Origin: Armatimonadota bacterium | Lineage (GTDB): Bacteria; Sysuimicrobiota; Sysuimicrobiia; Sysuimicrobiales; Sysuimicrobiaceae | Assembly (NCBI GenBank): GCA_025059775.1 | Contig: JANXCW010000002.1 | Coordinates: 1 to 64,000 of the forward strand | DNA length: 64,000 nt | Reading direction: 5' to 3' | Shown: one piece after another, positions 16,544 to 25,153 of the stretch | Layout: every line of letters begins with the position of its first letter | How positions within the stretch are numbered: the first letter of the stretch is position 1 | Made by a program: the position numbers and the translations under genes | Notes under the pieces: model-generated | What the model saw: the letters and a program-made list of their open reading frames with translations, nothing else | Databases searched by the model: none | What the model was told of the DNA's origin: nothing

Positions 16544-17310
16544 AGCGCTCCTTGACCGCCTTCTTCCCTGCCTACAACGAGGAGGGCAACATCGAGAGGA
16601 CCGTGCGCCGGGCGCTCGAGGTGCTGCCCGCATACGCGGACGTGTTTGAGGTGATCGTGGTGGACGACGGGAGCACGGACCGTACCGCGGAGGTGGTGCG
16701 CCGTCTCATGGAGGAGGATCCCCGGGTCCGGCTCGTGCAACACGATCGCAACCGCGGCTACGGAGCGGCCCTGCGCACGGGATTTGCAGCCGCCCGGTAC
16801 GAGTGGGTGTTCTTCAGCGACGCGGACCTGCAGTTCGATCTCGCGGACCTAGGCCGCCTGCTCCCCTTTACAGAGCGAGGAGACCTCGTGGTGGGCTACC
16901 GCCTCCGACGCCGGGATCCGTTCCACCGCCGTCTCATCGGGCGGGCGTGGAACCTCCTCGTGCGATGGGCCTTCGGGGTGCGGGTGCGGGACGTGGACTG
17001 CGCCTTCAAGCTCCTGCGCCGGGAAGTGGTGCAGCGATTGCCCCTGCGCAGCGACGGGGCCTTCATCAGCACGGAGCTACTCTGCCGGGCCGCGGCCGCG
17101 GGGGCCCGCATCGCGGAGGTTGGGGTTCCGCACTACCCCCGCCGGTGGGGCCGGCAGGGAGGAGCAAGCCTGCGGGTGATCCTTCGGGCCCTGCAGGAGC
17201 TGTGGCGGCTTTGGCGGGACCTCAGGCGGGCCTCCGCACAAGGACAAGCAGCATCCACCCCAGCAGCGCCAGGTGTAGGAGCGAGAGGGCGGCGGTCACG
17301 GGAGGGGTGA
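16534..17310 (+). CDS. Family 2 glycosyltransferase, polyprenyl-phosphate glycosyltransferase (DPM1-like)
   Basis: A 258-residue GT2 enzyme with the FPAYNEEGNIERT nucleotide-sugar motif, VVDDGSTDRT, the metal-binding FFSDADLQFD (DxD-like) and GYRLRRRDPFHRRL. This is the layout of dolichol-phosphate mannose synthase-like enzymes, which transfer a sugar from GDP or UDP to a lipid phosphate. No C-terminal membrane helices, so it is presumably a peripheral cytoplasmic enzyme. Co-translated with the PMT gene, it could make the lipid-linked donor used by PMT. The last ~30 residues are low-complexity and lie antisense to the end of the next gene. Confidence 0.85.
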   Translation: MGLKRSLTAFFPAYNEEGNIERTVRRALEVLPAYADVFEVIVVDDGSTDRTAEVVRRLMEEDPRVRLVQHDRNRGYGAALRTGFAAARYEWVFFSDADLQFDLADLGRLLPFTERGDLVVGYRLRRRDPFHRRLIGRAWNLLVRWAFGVRVRDVDCAFKLLRREVVQRLPLRSDGAFISTELLCRAAAAGARIAEVGVPHYPRRWGRQGGASLRVILRALQELWRLWRDLRRASAQGQAASTPAAPGVGARGRRSREG

Positions 17311-18382
17311 AGAGGCTCCACACCGCGTGGTAGAGGGGAGTCCGCGTGGCGGGGTATGTGCTCAGGTAGGCAAGGCCGTAGGCCAGATCCGCAGAGAGCA
17401 GGAAGGTCAGGCTGGCAACCGCATGAGCCCCGATCCGCCCCCCTCTCCACGCGAGGATCCCAAAGGGCAGGGCCGGGAAGAGATAGCGTTCGTGCATTCG
17501 GGTACCCAGGGTGAAGACGCCCAGGAAGAATATGGCCGCGGCGAGGTAGAAGCTCCCGGGTTCACGCGCTCGCCCACACCGCCACAGGACTACGCCTCCT
17601 ACGGCTCCCGCGAGCAGGAGCCCCCACGCGCTGGCCGGCATCCCCATCCACCGCGTGGCATCGGGTTTCCAGTTGAACCCAAGGAGATGCCACAGGTTCA
17701 GGGCGTTCACGGAGCCATAGGGGTAGACCCGGGCGGCCTGGAGCACAAAGGCAAGCAGGCGGGTGGGCGTCAGGCCGAACCAGAGGGAGGGGAGCACCAC
17801 GGCCGCGGCCCCCGCTCCCACAACCCCTCCCCAGTCCTCCCGTCGCAATCGTCCAGCACGAACCGCCCAGAGGGCGATCACGGGAAGTACCAGGGCGTAC
17901 TGGGGCTTGGTGAGGACTCCAAACCCCAGGAGGACGCCTCCCAGAACGAGTTGGCGGTTCTGAAGGGCCCACCAGCCCCACAGGATCCAGGCCATGGCCA
18001 CGGATTCCGCCTGTCCCCACAGGGCCCCAATGCACAGCACCGCGGGGTTCCACAGATACCACCAAGCGGCCCGCGGCCCGCCGAGCCGCGCCAGCGCCCC
18101 CGCCACCGCGAAGTCCGCTAAGGCGGGAGGGAGCTTGACGAGCACCGGACCCGCCTGCGGTGCAAGGCGCATCAGGACTCCCAGGGGCCACAGCACGAGC
18201 AGGTAACCAGGGAGGTAGTCCACGAAGGTATCCGGAGTGTAGAAGTGGAAAGGCCCTGTCCGGGCCATCCGCAGGGCCCAGGACTGAAAGGTGGCCACGT
18301 CCACCGCGTGTCCGGGAAGCAGCAGGAGAAGACCGCGGAGGAGCACGGGCCAAAGCCAGGCGGATCCCCGCAGAGCTCCCAC
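17222..18382 (-). CDS. Polytopic membrane glycosyltransferase (GT87/DUF2029-like)
   Basis: A 386-residue protein with about ten hydrophobic segments. It has the C-terminal GTRMHERYLFPALPFG motif found in polyprenyl-phosphate-mannose-dependent mannosyltransferases and related GT-C enzymes, preceded by GFGVLTKPQYALVLP and a DxxxFxxW-like first loop (VDVATFQSW). It probably adds a sugar from a lipid carrier on the periplasmic side; donor and acceptor are unknown. The start is GTG 18382. It converges on the GT2 gene with an 89-bp coding overlap, so the two genes run into each other tail to tail. Confidence 0.72.
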   Translation of the reverse strand: MGALRGSAWLWPVLLRGLLLLLPGHAVDVATFQSWALRMARTGPFHFYTPDTFVDYLPGYLLVLWPLGVLMRLAPQAGPVLVKLPPALADFAVAGALARLGGPRAAWWYLWNPAVLCIGALWGQAESVAMAWILWGWWALQNRQLVLGGVLLGFGVLTKPQYALVLPVIALWAVRAGRLRREDWGGVVGAGAAAVVLPSLWFGLTPTRLLAFVLQAARVYPYGSVNALNLWHLLGFNWKPDATRWMGMPASAWGLLLAGAVGGVVLWRCGRAREPGSFYLAAAIFFLGVFTLGTRMHERYLFPALPFGILAWRGGRIGAHAVASLTFLLSADLAYGLAYLSTYPATRTPLYHAVWSLFTPPVTAALSLLHLALLGWMLLVLVRRPA

Positions 18383-18444
18383 GCCACCATGGTAGCGGAT
18401 CCCTAGGAAACCGCCGGAAAGCCATCGAAGAGGAGGAAGCAGGG

Positions 18445-19566
18445 ATGCGGATCGGGGTGCCCCGGGAGCGCAAGGACCAAGAGTACCGGGTGGGAATCAC
18501 GCCCGGGGGCGTGATGCAGCTCGTGCAAGCGGGCCACGAGGTCCTCCTCGAGGCGGGGGCAGGCGAGGGGAGCGGGTTCTCGGATGAGGAGTACCGACGC
18601 CGGGGGGCCCGCATCGTCCTGGACCCTTCGGAGGTGTGGGGATGCGACCTGGTGATGAAGGTGAAGGAGCCCCTCCCTGAGGAGTACCGGTACCTGCGAG
18701 AAGGGCTCGTGCTCTTTGCCTTTCTGCACCTCGCGGCGGACGCACCCCTGACCCAGGCGCTGGTGGCCTCCCGCGCGGTGGCCATCGCCTACGAGACCGT
18801 GCAGCTCCCGGACGGGGAACTACCCCTGCTTACCCCCATGAGCGAGGTGGCGGGGAAGCTGGCGGTCCAGGAGGCCGCCTACTACCTGAAGCGCACCCAG
18901 GGCGGGAAGGGCACGCTCCTGGGAGGAGTGACCGGCGTCGCGCCGGGGACGGTGGTCATCCTGGGCGGCGGTGTGGTGGGCACGAACGCCGCCCGGGTGG
19001 CGCTCGGGATGGGTGCACAGGTCACCATCCTGGAGAAAAACTTCCGGAGGATGCTGTTTCTGGACGACGTGCTCCACGGCAGGTTCCAGGTCCTCGCCAG
19101 CAATCCCTACACCATCGAGCAGGCGGTGGCGTACGCGGACGTGCTGGTGGGCGCGGTCCTGGTCCCCGGGGCCCGCACGCCGCGGCTGGTGACGGAAGAG
19201 ATGGTTCGGGCCATGAAGCCCGGGTCCATTATCCTGGACGTCTCCATCGATCAGGGCGGATGCGTGGAAGGCATCCGGCCCACCACTCACCGCGATCCCG
19301 TGTACGTGCGGCACGGGGTGGTGCACTACGCGGTCACCAACATGCCCGCGGCCGTCCCCCGGACCTCCACCGTGGCCCTCACCAACGCCACCATCCCCTA
19401 CGCCCTGCAGATCGCCGCAAAGGGGTGGCGGCGGGCCTGCCGGGAGGATCCGGCGCTCCGGAGGGGGCTCAACGTGGTGGAGGGTGCCATCACCCACCCC
19501 GGGGTGGCCGAGGCCCATGGGCTCCCGTATACTTCTGCGGAGGAGGTTCTGGAAGGATCAGGTTAG
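18445..19566 (+). CDS. ald: Alanine dehydrogenase
   Basis: A 373-residue NAD-dependent L-alanine dehydrogenase (reversible L-Ala to pyruvate plus ammonia). Family signatures are [29 protein letters not shown], the Rossmann motif [20 protein letters not shown] and [17 protein letters not shown]. The start ATG at 18445 is 8 nt after GAGGAGG. It is a single plus-strand gene, divergent from the GT87-like gene (62 bp apart) and converging on rpoZ with a 4-bp overlap. Length and motifs are complete. Confidence 0.96.
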   Translation: MRIGVPRERKDQEYRVGITPGGVMQLVQAGHEVLLEAGAGEGSGFSDEEYRRRGARIVLDPSEVWGCDLVMKVKEPLPEEYRYLREGLVLFAFLHLAADAPLTQALVASRAVAIAYETVQLPDGELPLLTPMSEVAGKLAVQEAAYYLKRTQGGKGTLLGGVTGVAPGTVVILGGGVVGTNAARVALGMGAQVTILEKNFRRMLFLDDVLHGRFQVLASNPYTIEQAVAYADVLVGAVLVPGARTPRLVTEEMVRAMKPGSIILDVSIDQGGCVEGIRPTTHRDPVYVRHGVVHYAVTNMPAAVPRTSTVALTNATIPYALQIAAKGWRRACREDPALRRGLNVVEGAITHPGVAEAHGLPYTSAEEVLEGSG

Positions 19567-19784
19567 AGATCCCGGAAGATGGCCAGGGGCTCCCGGGGCC
19601 ACTCCGGCCGGACCCGGCCGGCCGCGACTTCCTCGAGGGCAATGGTGACAGGGTTCTGGGAGTCCACATCCACTAGGGGCAGCTGCCCCGCACCCAGCTG
19701 CTGGGCCCGCTTCGCGGCCAGCATCACCAGAGCGTACTTGTTGGGCACGCGTTCGAGCAGCACCTCAAGGGGTGGTCGGATCAT
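19563..19784 (-). CDS. rpoZ: RNA polymerase omega subunit
   Basis: A 73-residue protein with the omega pattern MIRPPLEVLLERVPNKYALVM, AAKRAQQL and PVTIALEEVAAGRV. It assists assembly of the beta' subunit. The ATG at 19784 matches family length; the frame is open 17 codons further upstream but that part lacks similarity. It follows the secreted-protein gene by 7 nt and has its own near-consensus promoter. Confidence 0.92.
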   Translation of the reverse strand: MIRPPLEVLLERVPNKYALVMLAAKRAQQLGAGQLPLVDVDSQNPVTIALEEVAAGRVRPEWPREPLAIFRDL

Positions 19785-19791
19785 GCCGTCC

Positions 19792-20670
19792 TCACCTCGC
19801 AGGGCCCATTGTAGCGGGTTCAGGGAATCTGTCAAAGCCGGTTCGGGAGTCCTCGCGGCCGGAGCCGTCTCCGAGAGGGCGGTACAGGCGAAGCCCCAGG
19901 AAAACCCTGTTCTCCACCACCCCCAGTTCCAGGGTGCCGCGGTCCGTGGCCAAGGCCACGGTTAGGCCCACCTCCTGCTCCCGCCAGCTTCCGCTCACAG
20001 AGATGGTCCGATCCTCCCAGGGCCAGCTCCCCTGAGCGGCGAGAGCGGGAGGATAGCGTGCCTCCAGGGTAAGAAGCCCTCTCCCCACAAACCCCGTGAT
20101 CCCCACCGTGGCCTGTCCTCCCCCTCCCACGGCGAACACGTCCCCGTAGACCACCACCTCTCCCAGGGAAGCGGTCATCGAAAGCCCAAGTCCTCCGGAG
20201 AGAACATAGGCCTTCAGCTCCCGCAAACTGAGCTCCACGAGGATCCCGCGGTCCGCCGCGTAGCCCGCCCGGATCCGGTATTCGGGGGCGTAGTAGGTGA
20301 GGGCTAGCCCCGAAAGCCCTTCCTGGTAGCCTGTGGGGAGCGGCGTCTGCCAGGTGTAGGGGAGCAGGCGCGCTTCCCCAAACCCGAGCGGGAAACGTCC
20401 CAGGAGCACGGAAAGGGGGCCCTCGTCCCACCGCAGGGAGAGGGTTTCCACCGCCACGGCTCCCCCTCCGAGCCAGGGGTGGTAGAAAGGGGAGACGGCG
20501 TACTGCAGCTCCCCCCTCCCGAGCGGGACGCTTCCTGAAAGCCGCAGGAAGATGACCTCCATCTCCCCGCTCCGGCGCAGCCCTGCTTCGAGGATCCCGC
20601 GAGACGGCGCTGCTCCCGCGGGAGGAGCGACCCCGAGCCCCACGACGAGAAGCCACACCAGAGGCCGCAA
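19792..20670 (-). CDS. Secreted beta-strand-rich protein of unknown function (possible outer-membrane barrel)
   Basis: A 292-residue protein with a cleavable-looking signal peptide (MRPLVWLLVVGLGVAPPAGA). The rest consists of alternating short amphipathic strands and turns with many Gly, Tyr and Ser, such as LSLRWDEGPLSVLLGRFPLGFG and GQATVGITGFVGRGLLTLEAR, and a near C-terminal LGLRLYRPLG strand. This is what a small outer-membrane barrel or surface beta protein looks like; I do not recognise a family. It starts at a TTG (20670), 3 nt after the ABC ATPase stop, so it is the last member of the export cassette operon. Confidence 0.6.
   Translation of the reverse strand: MRPLVWLLVVGLGVAPPAGAAPSRGILEAGLRRSGEMEVIFLRLSGSVPLGRGELQYAVSPFYHPWLGGGAVAVETLSLRWDEGPLSVLLGRFPLGFGEARLLPYTWQTPLPTGYQEGLSGLALTYYAPEYRIRAGYAADRGILVELSLRELKAYVLSGGLGLSMTASLGEVVVYGDVFAVGGGGQATVGITGFVGRGLLTLEARYPPALAAQGSWPWEDRTISVSGSWREQEVGLTVALATDRGTLELGVVENRVFLGLRLYRPLGDGSGREDSRTGFDRFPEPATMGPAR
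19808..19835 (-). promoter_or_regulatory. Promoter of rpoZ
   Basis: On the minus strand TTGACA (19830-19835), 16 nt, TACAAT (19808-19813). This is the best -35 match in the window. The start would fall near 19802, 18 nt before the rpoZ ATG, inside the last codons of the upstream gene. Confidence 0.6.
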
Positions 20671-20673
20671 CCC

Positions 20674-21354
20674 CTACCCCCTCCGCTCGTCCGCCACCAC
20701 CGTCCCGTCCTCCAACCGCACGATGCGTCCCACCTGTTCCAGCAGGCGCGGATCGTGGGTGGAGAACAGGAAGGTGATGTGCTTTCTCTCGTTGAGCCGC
20801 TTCATGTGCCGGATGAGGTCCAAGCCCGTTTTGGAGTCCAGGTTCGCGGTAGGCTCGTCCGCAAGGACGACAAGGAGTTCTGCCACCATGGCCCGAGCCA
20901 CCGCCACCCGCTGCTGCTCCCCTCCGGAGAGCTGAGCGGGCCGACGGCGGGCTTTGTCCGCAAGGCCGAAGGCCTCCAGGGCCGAAAGGGCCTGGCGCTC
21001 CCGCTCCGGCCGAGGAATGCCCCGTAGCTCCAGCAGAAGCGCGGCGTTCTCCAGAGCCGTGAGCACCGGCAGGAGATTGTAGGCCTGGAACACCGAGCCC
21101 ACGTGGAACAGGCGGAACCGGGCCCGTTCCGCCCGGCTGAGCCGGTCCACCCGCACCCCGGCCACGTACACCTCGCCCTCCGTGGGCAGGTCCAGGCCGG
21201 CCAGGAGGTGCAGGAGGGTGCTTTTTCCGGATCCGGAAGGCCCCACGATGGCGGTAAATTCCCCCCGCTCCACGGAGAGCTCCACGCCCCGCAGAGCTAC
21301 GGTCTCCACCCCGTTGCTCCGGTAGACCTTTCTGAGTCCCACCGTTCGGATCAT
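20674..21354 (-). CDS. LolD/MacB-family ABC transporter ATPase
   Basis: A 226-residue ATPase of the MacB/LolD/FtsE clade: Walker A GPSGSGKST, Q-loop GSVFQAYNLLPVLTA, signature QLSGGEQQRVAVARAM and Walker B VVLADEPTANLDSKTG. It powers the two FtsX-like permeases encoded just upstream. Such systems use mechanotransmission to release lipoproteins or push substrates across the periplasm. ATG 21354 follows the permease stop by 10 nt; the 32-codon upstream extension of the frame has no similarity. Confidence 0.9.
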   Translation of the reverse strand: MIRTVGLRKVYRSNGVETVALRGVELSVERGEFTAIVGPSGSGKSTLLHLLAGLDLPTEGEVYVAGVRVDRLSRAERARFRLFHVGSVFQAYNLLPVLTALENAALLLELRGIPRPERERQALSALEAFGLADKARRRPAQLSGGEQQRVAVARAMVAELLVVLADEPTANLDSKTGLDLIRHMKRLNERKHITFLFSTHDPRLLEQVGRIVRLEDGTVVADERRG

Positions 21355-21364
21355 GGGAGTCTCC

Positions 21365-22576
21365 TCAAGGCGCATACCGCATGGCCTCCACGGGCTCCAG
21401 CCGACCCGCCAGGTGGGCAGGCCAGAGGGCTGCGAGCACCGATACTGCAAGGGCGTACCCCACCGTCAGGAGGAAATCCCGGGCAGTAAGCCTCCCGTAA
21501 AGGACCTCCGGGAAACCGAACTCCAAGTACCGCTCTGCCAGGCCGAAGGGGAGGCGGAAGCCGTCGCGCATCTCCAGATACATCCCTATCCCCACGAGTA
21601 CCCCCACGAGCGTCCCCAGACCCACCAGGAACCCGCTCTCCAGCAGGACCACGCCCACAATCCGCCTCCTGCTCGCGCCGAGGGCCGCCAGCAGGCCGAA
21701 CTCCCGGATTCGCTCCACGAAGCTCAGGTAGAGGGCGTTCAGGAGGATGAGACCCACTAGGCCAAAGAAGATCCCCACGTAGACCGCGAGGATGGGCTCG
21801 TACAGCCGGATAAGGGCATCCATGGCAGGGTTCGCCTCCCGCCAGGTCTCCACCTGGAAACCCACTAGCCTCCTCCGGAGCACCTCCTGGAGGGCCTGGA
21901 CCTTCTCCTCCTCGTAGAGGCCGTGTGCCGGAAGCCGCACCTCCAACCGGGTGACCCGCCCGGGAGCGAGGAGGACCTGCGCGGCCGATAAGGGCACGAG
22001 AAGGGTCCTGGCCTCCTGCCCCGTCTCTGGGAGATCCAGCAGCCCCACCACCCGGAAGGCGGCGATCCCGGTCCCCGTGCCACCCGGCGCGTAGGCTACC
22101 ACTTCCCCTCCCAGATCCACCCGCAGGGCCCGGGCCAGAGCGGCGCCCAGGAGCGCTTCGTCCCCCCGTTGAGGGAGACGGCCCCGGGTGAGGTAGCTCT
22201 CCTGCCGGCGAAACCCGGGTGGCTCAAGTCCTACGAGCACGGCCGCCCGGCTCCGATCCCCCGCGATGAGGAGGGCGGGTCCTTCGAGAACTCCCTCCCC
22301 CGTACTCCCCGAAGGAAGGGACAGGGTTCCCCGGAGGGGTTCCGCCTCGAAGCTGAGGCTTTCCAGGTCCTCCTTTTCCCGGTATCCCTCCACCCGGATC
22401 ACCACATGTCCGCCTCGCTCCGTGAGGGTCCGGATGAAGCCGTCCAAGCTGGCGGCGGCGAAGGACAGGAGGAGGAGACTGAGGCAGACCACCAGGGCCA
22501 CGGTGAAGACCGTGGTGAGGGAGCGGCCCCTGGCCCTCAGCAGGTTCCGCCAGGCGAGTGCCCCCACTACGGGCAC
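21365..22576 (-). CDS. FtsX/LolC-type ABC permease A
   Basis: A 403-residue permease of the MacB/LolCE superfamily. It opens with LAWRNLLRARGRSLTTVF and the first transmembrane helix, continues with a periplasmic domain of about 210 residues, and ends with the three-helix FtsX domain (RIREFGLLAALGASRRRIVGVV is the characteristic cytoplasmic loop), closing LEPVEAMRYAP. The start GTG 22576 overlaps the LolA-like gene by 10 bp and stands after GGAGCGAGG. It presumably forms a heterodimer with permease B. Confidence 0.88.
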   Translation of the reverse strand: MPVVGALAWRNLLRARGRSLTTVFTVALVVCLSLLLLSFAAASLDGFIRTLTERGGHVVIRVEGYREKEDLESLSFEAEPLRGTLSLPSGSTGEGVLEGPALLIAGDRSRAAVLVGLEPPGFRRQESYLTRGRLPQRGDEALLGAALARALRVDLGGEVVAYAPGGTGTGIAAFRVVGLLDLPETGQEARTLLVPLSAAQVLLAPGRVTRLEVRLPAHGLYEEEKVQALQEVLRRRLVGFQVETWREANPAMDALIRLYEPILAVYVGIFFGLVGLILLNALYLSFVERIREFGLLAALGASRRRIVGVVLLESGFLVGLGTLVGVLVGIGMYLEMRDGFRLPFGLAERYLEFGFPEVLYGRLTARDFLLTVGYALAVSVLAALWPAHLAGRLEPVEAMRYAP

Positions 22577-23256
22577 CCTCGCTCCAGGGAGAGGGGATTG
22601 AAGCAGCGCTCCGGAACCGGACCCACCCGCACCTCGCTCACCTCCACCACCGTCCGATACCCGGACCTGAGGAGGTCCCGGACCTCCACCCGGCCGGGCA
22701 GGACCGCCGCCCCGTGTCGGGTGTACCCGGAGATCCGAACCTCCCGGATGGCCGCCCCCCTCTGGTCGTAGTACAGGAGGCGTTCCGGAAGCTCCTCCCG
22801 GAGGTAGACCTCCACGCGGCCGTAGGGTGTGGGAGCTCCGGGCTTGGGGACCAACACCAAGGCCTCCCTTTCCTCGGCCACGGAGAACTGCTCTTCCAGA
22901 TCCCGGCCCATGAGGTCCTGGTAGGTGAGATCGCTTCCCAGAAAGCGCTCCGCGCGCCCCGTGGGAGGCAGGCGGAGGGTGCGCCCGAGACGTGGGTCGT
23001 AGAGGTACAACTCGCCTTCCAGGGACAGGAAGGCCTGCCCCGCCTCCCGGACCGGTTCCAGCACCCGCAGCCGCGCGCGCCTGCCGTCCGTGTACACCTT
23101 CAGGCGGTAGCTCCGTTCCGCATTCGGGCGCACCACCCGGATGGTGTAGGTGGCCTCGTGGCTGGGACCCCGCAGCCGGTCCAGGATAGCCTTCAACCGG
23201 GCCTCCGGCCCCGGGGCCAGGGCAAGGGAAACCACGAGCGCCCAAGCCACGTGCAC
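22567..23256 (-). CDS. Outer-membrane lipoprotein-sorting (LolA-like) periplasmic protein
   Basis: A 229-residue exported protein (VHVAWALVVSLALAPGPEA signal). The mature part follows the LolA/LolB-like half-barrel pattern used by MacB-linked proteins: LKAILDRLRGPSHEATYTI, a run of strands with a conserved LYLYDPRLGRTLRLP segment, FLGSDLTYQDLMGRD, LVLVPKPGAPTPYGRVEVY and GAAIREVRISGYTR. It likely carries a lipid or lipoprotein substrate between the permease and the outer membrane. Three in-frame GTGs (23250, 23256, 23262) follow GGAGGT; 23256 has the best spacing. It sits between the two permease genes. Confidence 0.8.
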   Translation of the reverse strand: MHVAWALVVSLALAPGPEARLKAILDRLRGPSHEATYTIRVVRPNAERSYRLKVYTDGRRARLRVLEPVREAGQAFLSLEGELYLYDPRLGRTLRLPPTGRAERFLGSDLTYQDLMGRDLEEQFSVAEEREALVLVPKPGAPTPYGRVEVYLREELPERLLYYDQRGAAIREVRISGYTRHGAAVLPGRVEVRDLLRSGYRTVVEVSEVRVGPVPERCFNPLSLERGCP

Positions 23257-23258
23257 GC

Positions 23259-24458
23259 TCACACCTCCTTCAGGTACCTCGGCACGTTCAGGTAGACCAC
23301 GAGCCTGCTGGGAAAGAGAAAAGCCAGGAGGGTAGAGAGGACCACGGTGGTGGCCGCATACAGGGCGTAGTGCGGTCGCACAGCGGTATAGAGGGCCTCC
23401 GTGAGACCGGATTCCGGCAGGAGCTCCACGGAGAGCCGCATGAGCGGACCGAAGACGTTGTGGGCGGAGGTATACAGAAGGAGGCCGTAGCCGAGGAGCA
23501 GTCCTCCCACCAGCCCCACCAGGCTCGCGAGGAACGCTTCGAGGGCCACCATCGCCGCAAGGCGCCCGGGGCTCATTCCCAAGCTTTCCATCACACTGAG
23601 CTCCCTGAGCCGCTCCCGCACGCTCACGTATGTGGTGCTGGTCACCGCCACCGCCGCGAGCAGCATGAACAACCCCACGATCGGGATGTAGAACAGGCGG
23701 CTCGCCTCGTAGTCGTACCGGATGGGACCCATGAGCTCCCACACCCCCTTCGCCCGGAGCTCCGGAGAGAGCACCCGATTCAGCTCCTCCGCGGCCCGCA
23801 TCTCCCACCCCCGCGGGACCCGCACCGCCAGCTCCGTGGCCCGAATCCCCGTCAACCCTTGCGCATCCTCCAGAGGGATGTACAGTCCGGAGTGGTCCAC
23901 CGTGGAAACCCCGGCTCGGAGGATCCCCACCACCTGCAACCCCAAGGCCTGCGGGCCCCTGCGGCCGCTGGTCTCCACCACAAGCCTCTCCCCCACCCGC
24001 ACGTCCAGCCGGCGAGCCAACCGCTCCCCGAGCACCACTTCCCCCCGCCGGGCCATCCAACGGCCTTGGACCACCTTCCCGGCAAGACGGCTCAGCCCCC
24101 TCTCGCCCTCCGAGTGGACTCCCACCACCTCCAGGCCCTCCGTGCGGTACGGAGATCGAACAAGGGCCGCAAACCGGAGCCTCGGGGTCTGTGCCTGGAC
24201 CCTCGGATGGGAGAGGACGGGAAGGCGTGTGAGGCCGTGGGCCGGATCTGGGTCTTCCCACCACGCGGTTCTTGCCACCACCACGGGGGCCACCAGGTAG
24301 GCCCCATACGCTTCCACGAGGCTCTCCCCGTACCCGTCCAGAAAACCGTAGAGGAACAGCACGGCCACGGTCACGTAGGCGACCACCAGGCCCAGCAGCG
24401 CCGTCCTCTGACGGTGCCGGAAGAGGTTGCGCCACGCGAGCCGGAGGATGGGAATCAC
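23259..24458 (-). CDS. FtsX/LolE-type ABC permease B
   Basis: A 399-residue MacB/LolCE-family permease: RLAWRNLFRHRQRTALLGL N-terminus, first helix, a ~200-residue periplasmic domain and a terminal three-helix FtsX domain with the loop RERLRELSVMESLGMSPGRL. The start GTG 24458 overlaps the nth stop by 4 bp and follows GGGGAGG. It is the first gene of the export cassette and is 2 nt from the LolA-like gene. Confidence 0.88.
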   Translation of the reverse strand: MIPILRLAWRNLFRHRQRTALLGLVVAYVTVAVLFLYGFLDGYGESLVEAYGAYLVAPVVVARTAWWEDPDPAHGLTRLPVLSHPRVQAQTPRLRFAALVRSPYRTEGLEVVGVHSEGERGLSRLAGKVVQGRWMARRGEVVLGERLARRLDVRVGERLVVETSGRRGPQALGLQVVGILRAGVSTVDHSGLYIPLEDAQGLTGIRATELAVRVPRGWEMRAAEELNRVLSPELRAKGVWELMGPIRYDYEASRLFYIPIVGLFMLLAAVAVTSTTYVSVRERLRELSVMESLGMSPGRLAAMVALEAFLASLVGLVGGLLLGYGLLLYTSAHNVFGPLMRLSVELLPESGLTEALYTAVRPHYALYAATTVVLSTLLAFLFPSRLVVYLNVPRYLKEV

Positions 24459-25153
24459 AAGCGCCTCCCCGCCGTCTGCCCCGTGAAGAACGCACAGGAC
24501 TCCTGGACCGGGCATCCCCCACACCGGGGCACGCGGGCCCGACACAGCTCCCGGCCGTGGCGCACCAGCAGGAGGTGGAAGGGAGCGTACCGCTCGGGCG
24601 GAACCAGGGCTTCCATCCACCCATGGGCAGCTTCCCGGGACATCCCCGCAGGCAGCAGCCCGATCCGGCGGGCCACCCGATACACGTGGGTGTCCACGGG
24701 AAAGGCGGGAATCCCAAGGCCGAACAGCAGCACGATGGCCGCGGTCTTCGGCCCGATCCCCGTCTGCCCGAGCAGCCACGCCTTCGCCTCCTCCACAGGC
24801 ATGTCCCCCACAAACGCCAAGGAAGGTTCGCCCCGGACCACTGGGAGGATCCGGAGGAGGGCCTGGATGCGGCGGGCCCGCACGGCACTGAGGCCCGCGG
24901 GTCGGATGAGGGTCTCCACCGTGTGCGGGGGAGCATCCCGCACCCCGCTCCAGGTGTGGAAGCGAGCCCGCAGCCGTCGGAAGGCCTGGTCGCTGTTCCG
25001 GTCGGAGGTGTTCTGGGAAAGAAGGGCACGCACAAGCACCCCCACGGGATCTCCAGGCACCGGGATCCGGGGTGGACCATAGAAGGCCTCCAGCCGGCGG
25101 TCGATGGCCCGGGCCCTGCGCCGGAGCGACGGGGAGGGCGCTCGCTCCGTCAC
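24455..25153 (-). CDS. nth: Endonuclease III-like DNA glycosylase/AP lyase
   Basis: A 232-residue helix-hairpin-helix glycosylase for oxidised pyrimidines. The HhH with catalytic lysine is LLGQTGIGPKTAAIVL, the catalytic aspartate is in FPVDTHVYRVARRIGL, and the C-terminal [4Fe-4S] loop is C-x6-C-x2-C-x5-C (CRARVPRCGGCPVQESC). All key residues are present. GTG 25153 overlaps the DUF72 stop. It is in the same transcript as polX, mpg and mutS2, so this is a repair-rich operon. Confidence 0.92.
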   Translation of the reverse strand: MTERAPSPSLRRRARAIDRRLEAFYGPPRIPVPGDPVGVLVRALLSQNTSDRNSDQAFRRLRARFHTWSGVRDAPPHTVETLIRPAGLSAVRARRIQALLRILPVVRGEPSLAFVGDMPVEEAKAWLLGQTGIGPKTAAIVLLFGLGIPAFPVDTHVYRVARRIGLLPAGMSREAAHGWMEALVPPERYAPFHLLLVRHGRELCRARVPRCGGCPVQESCAFFTGQTAGRRL

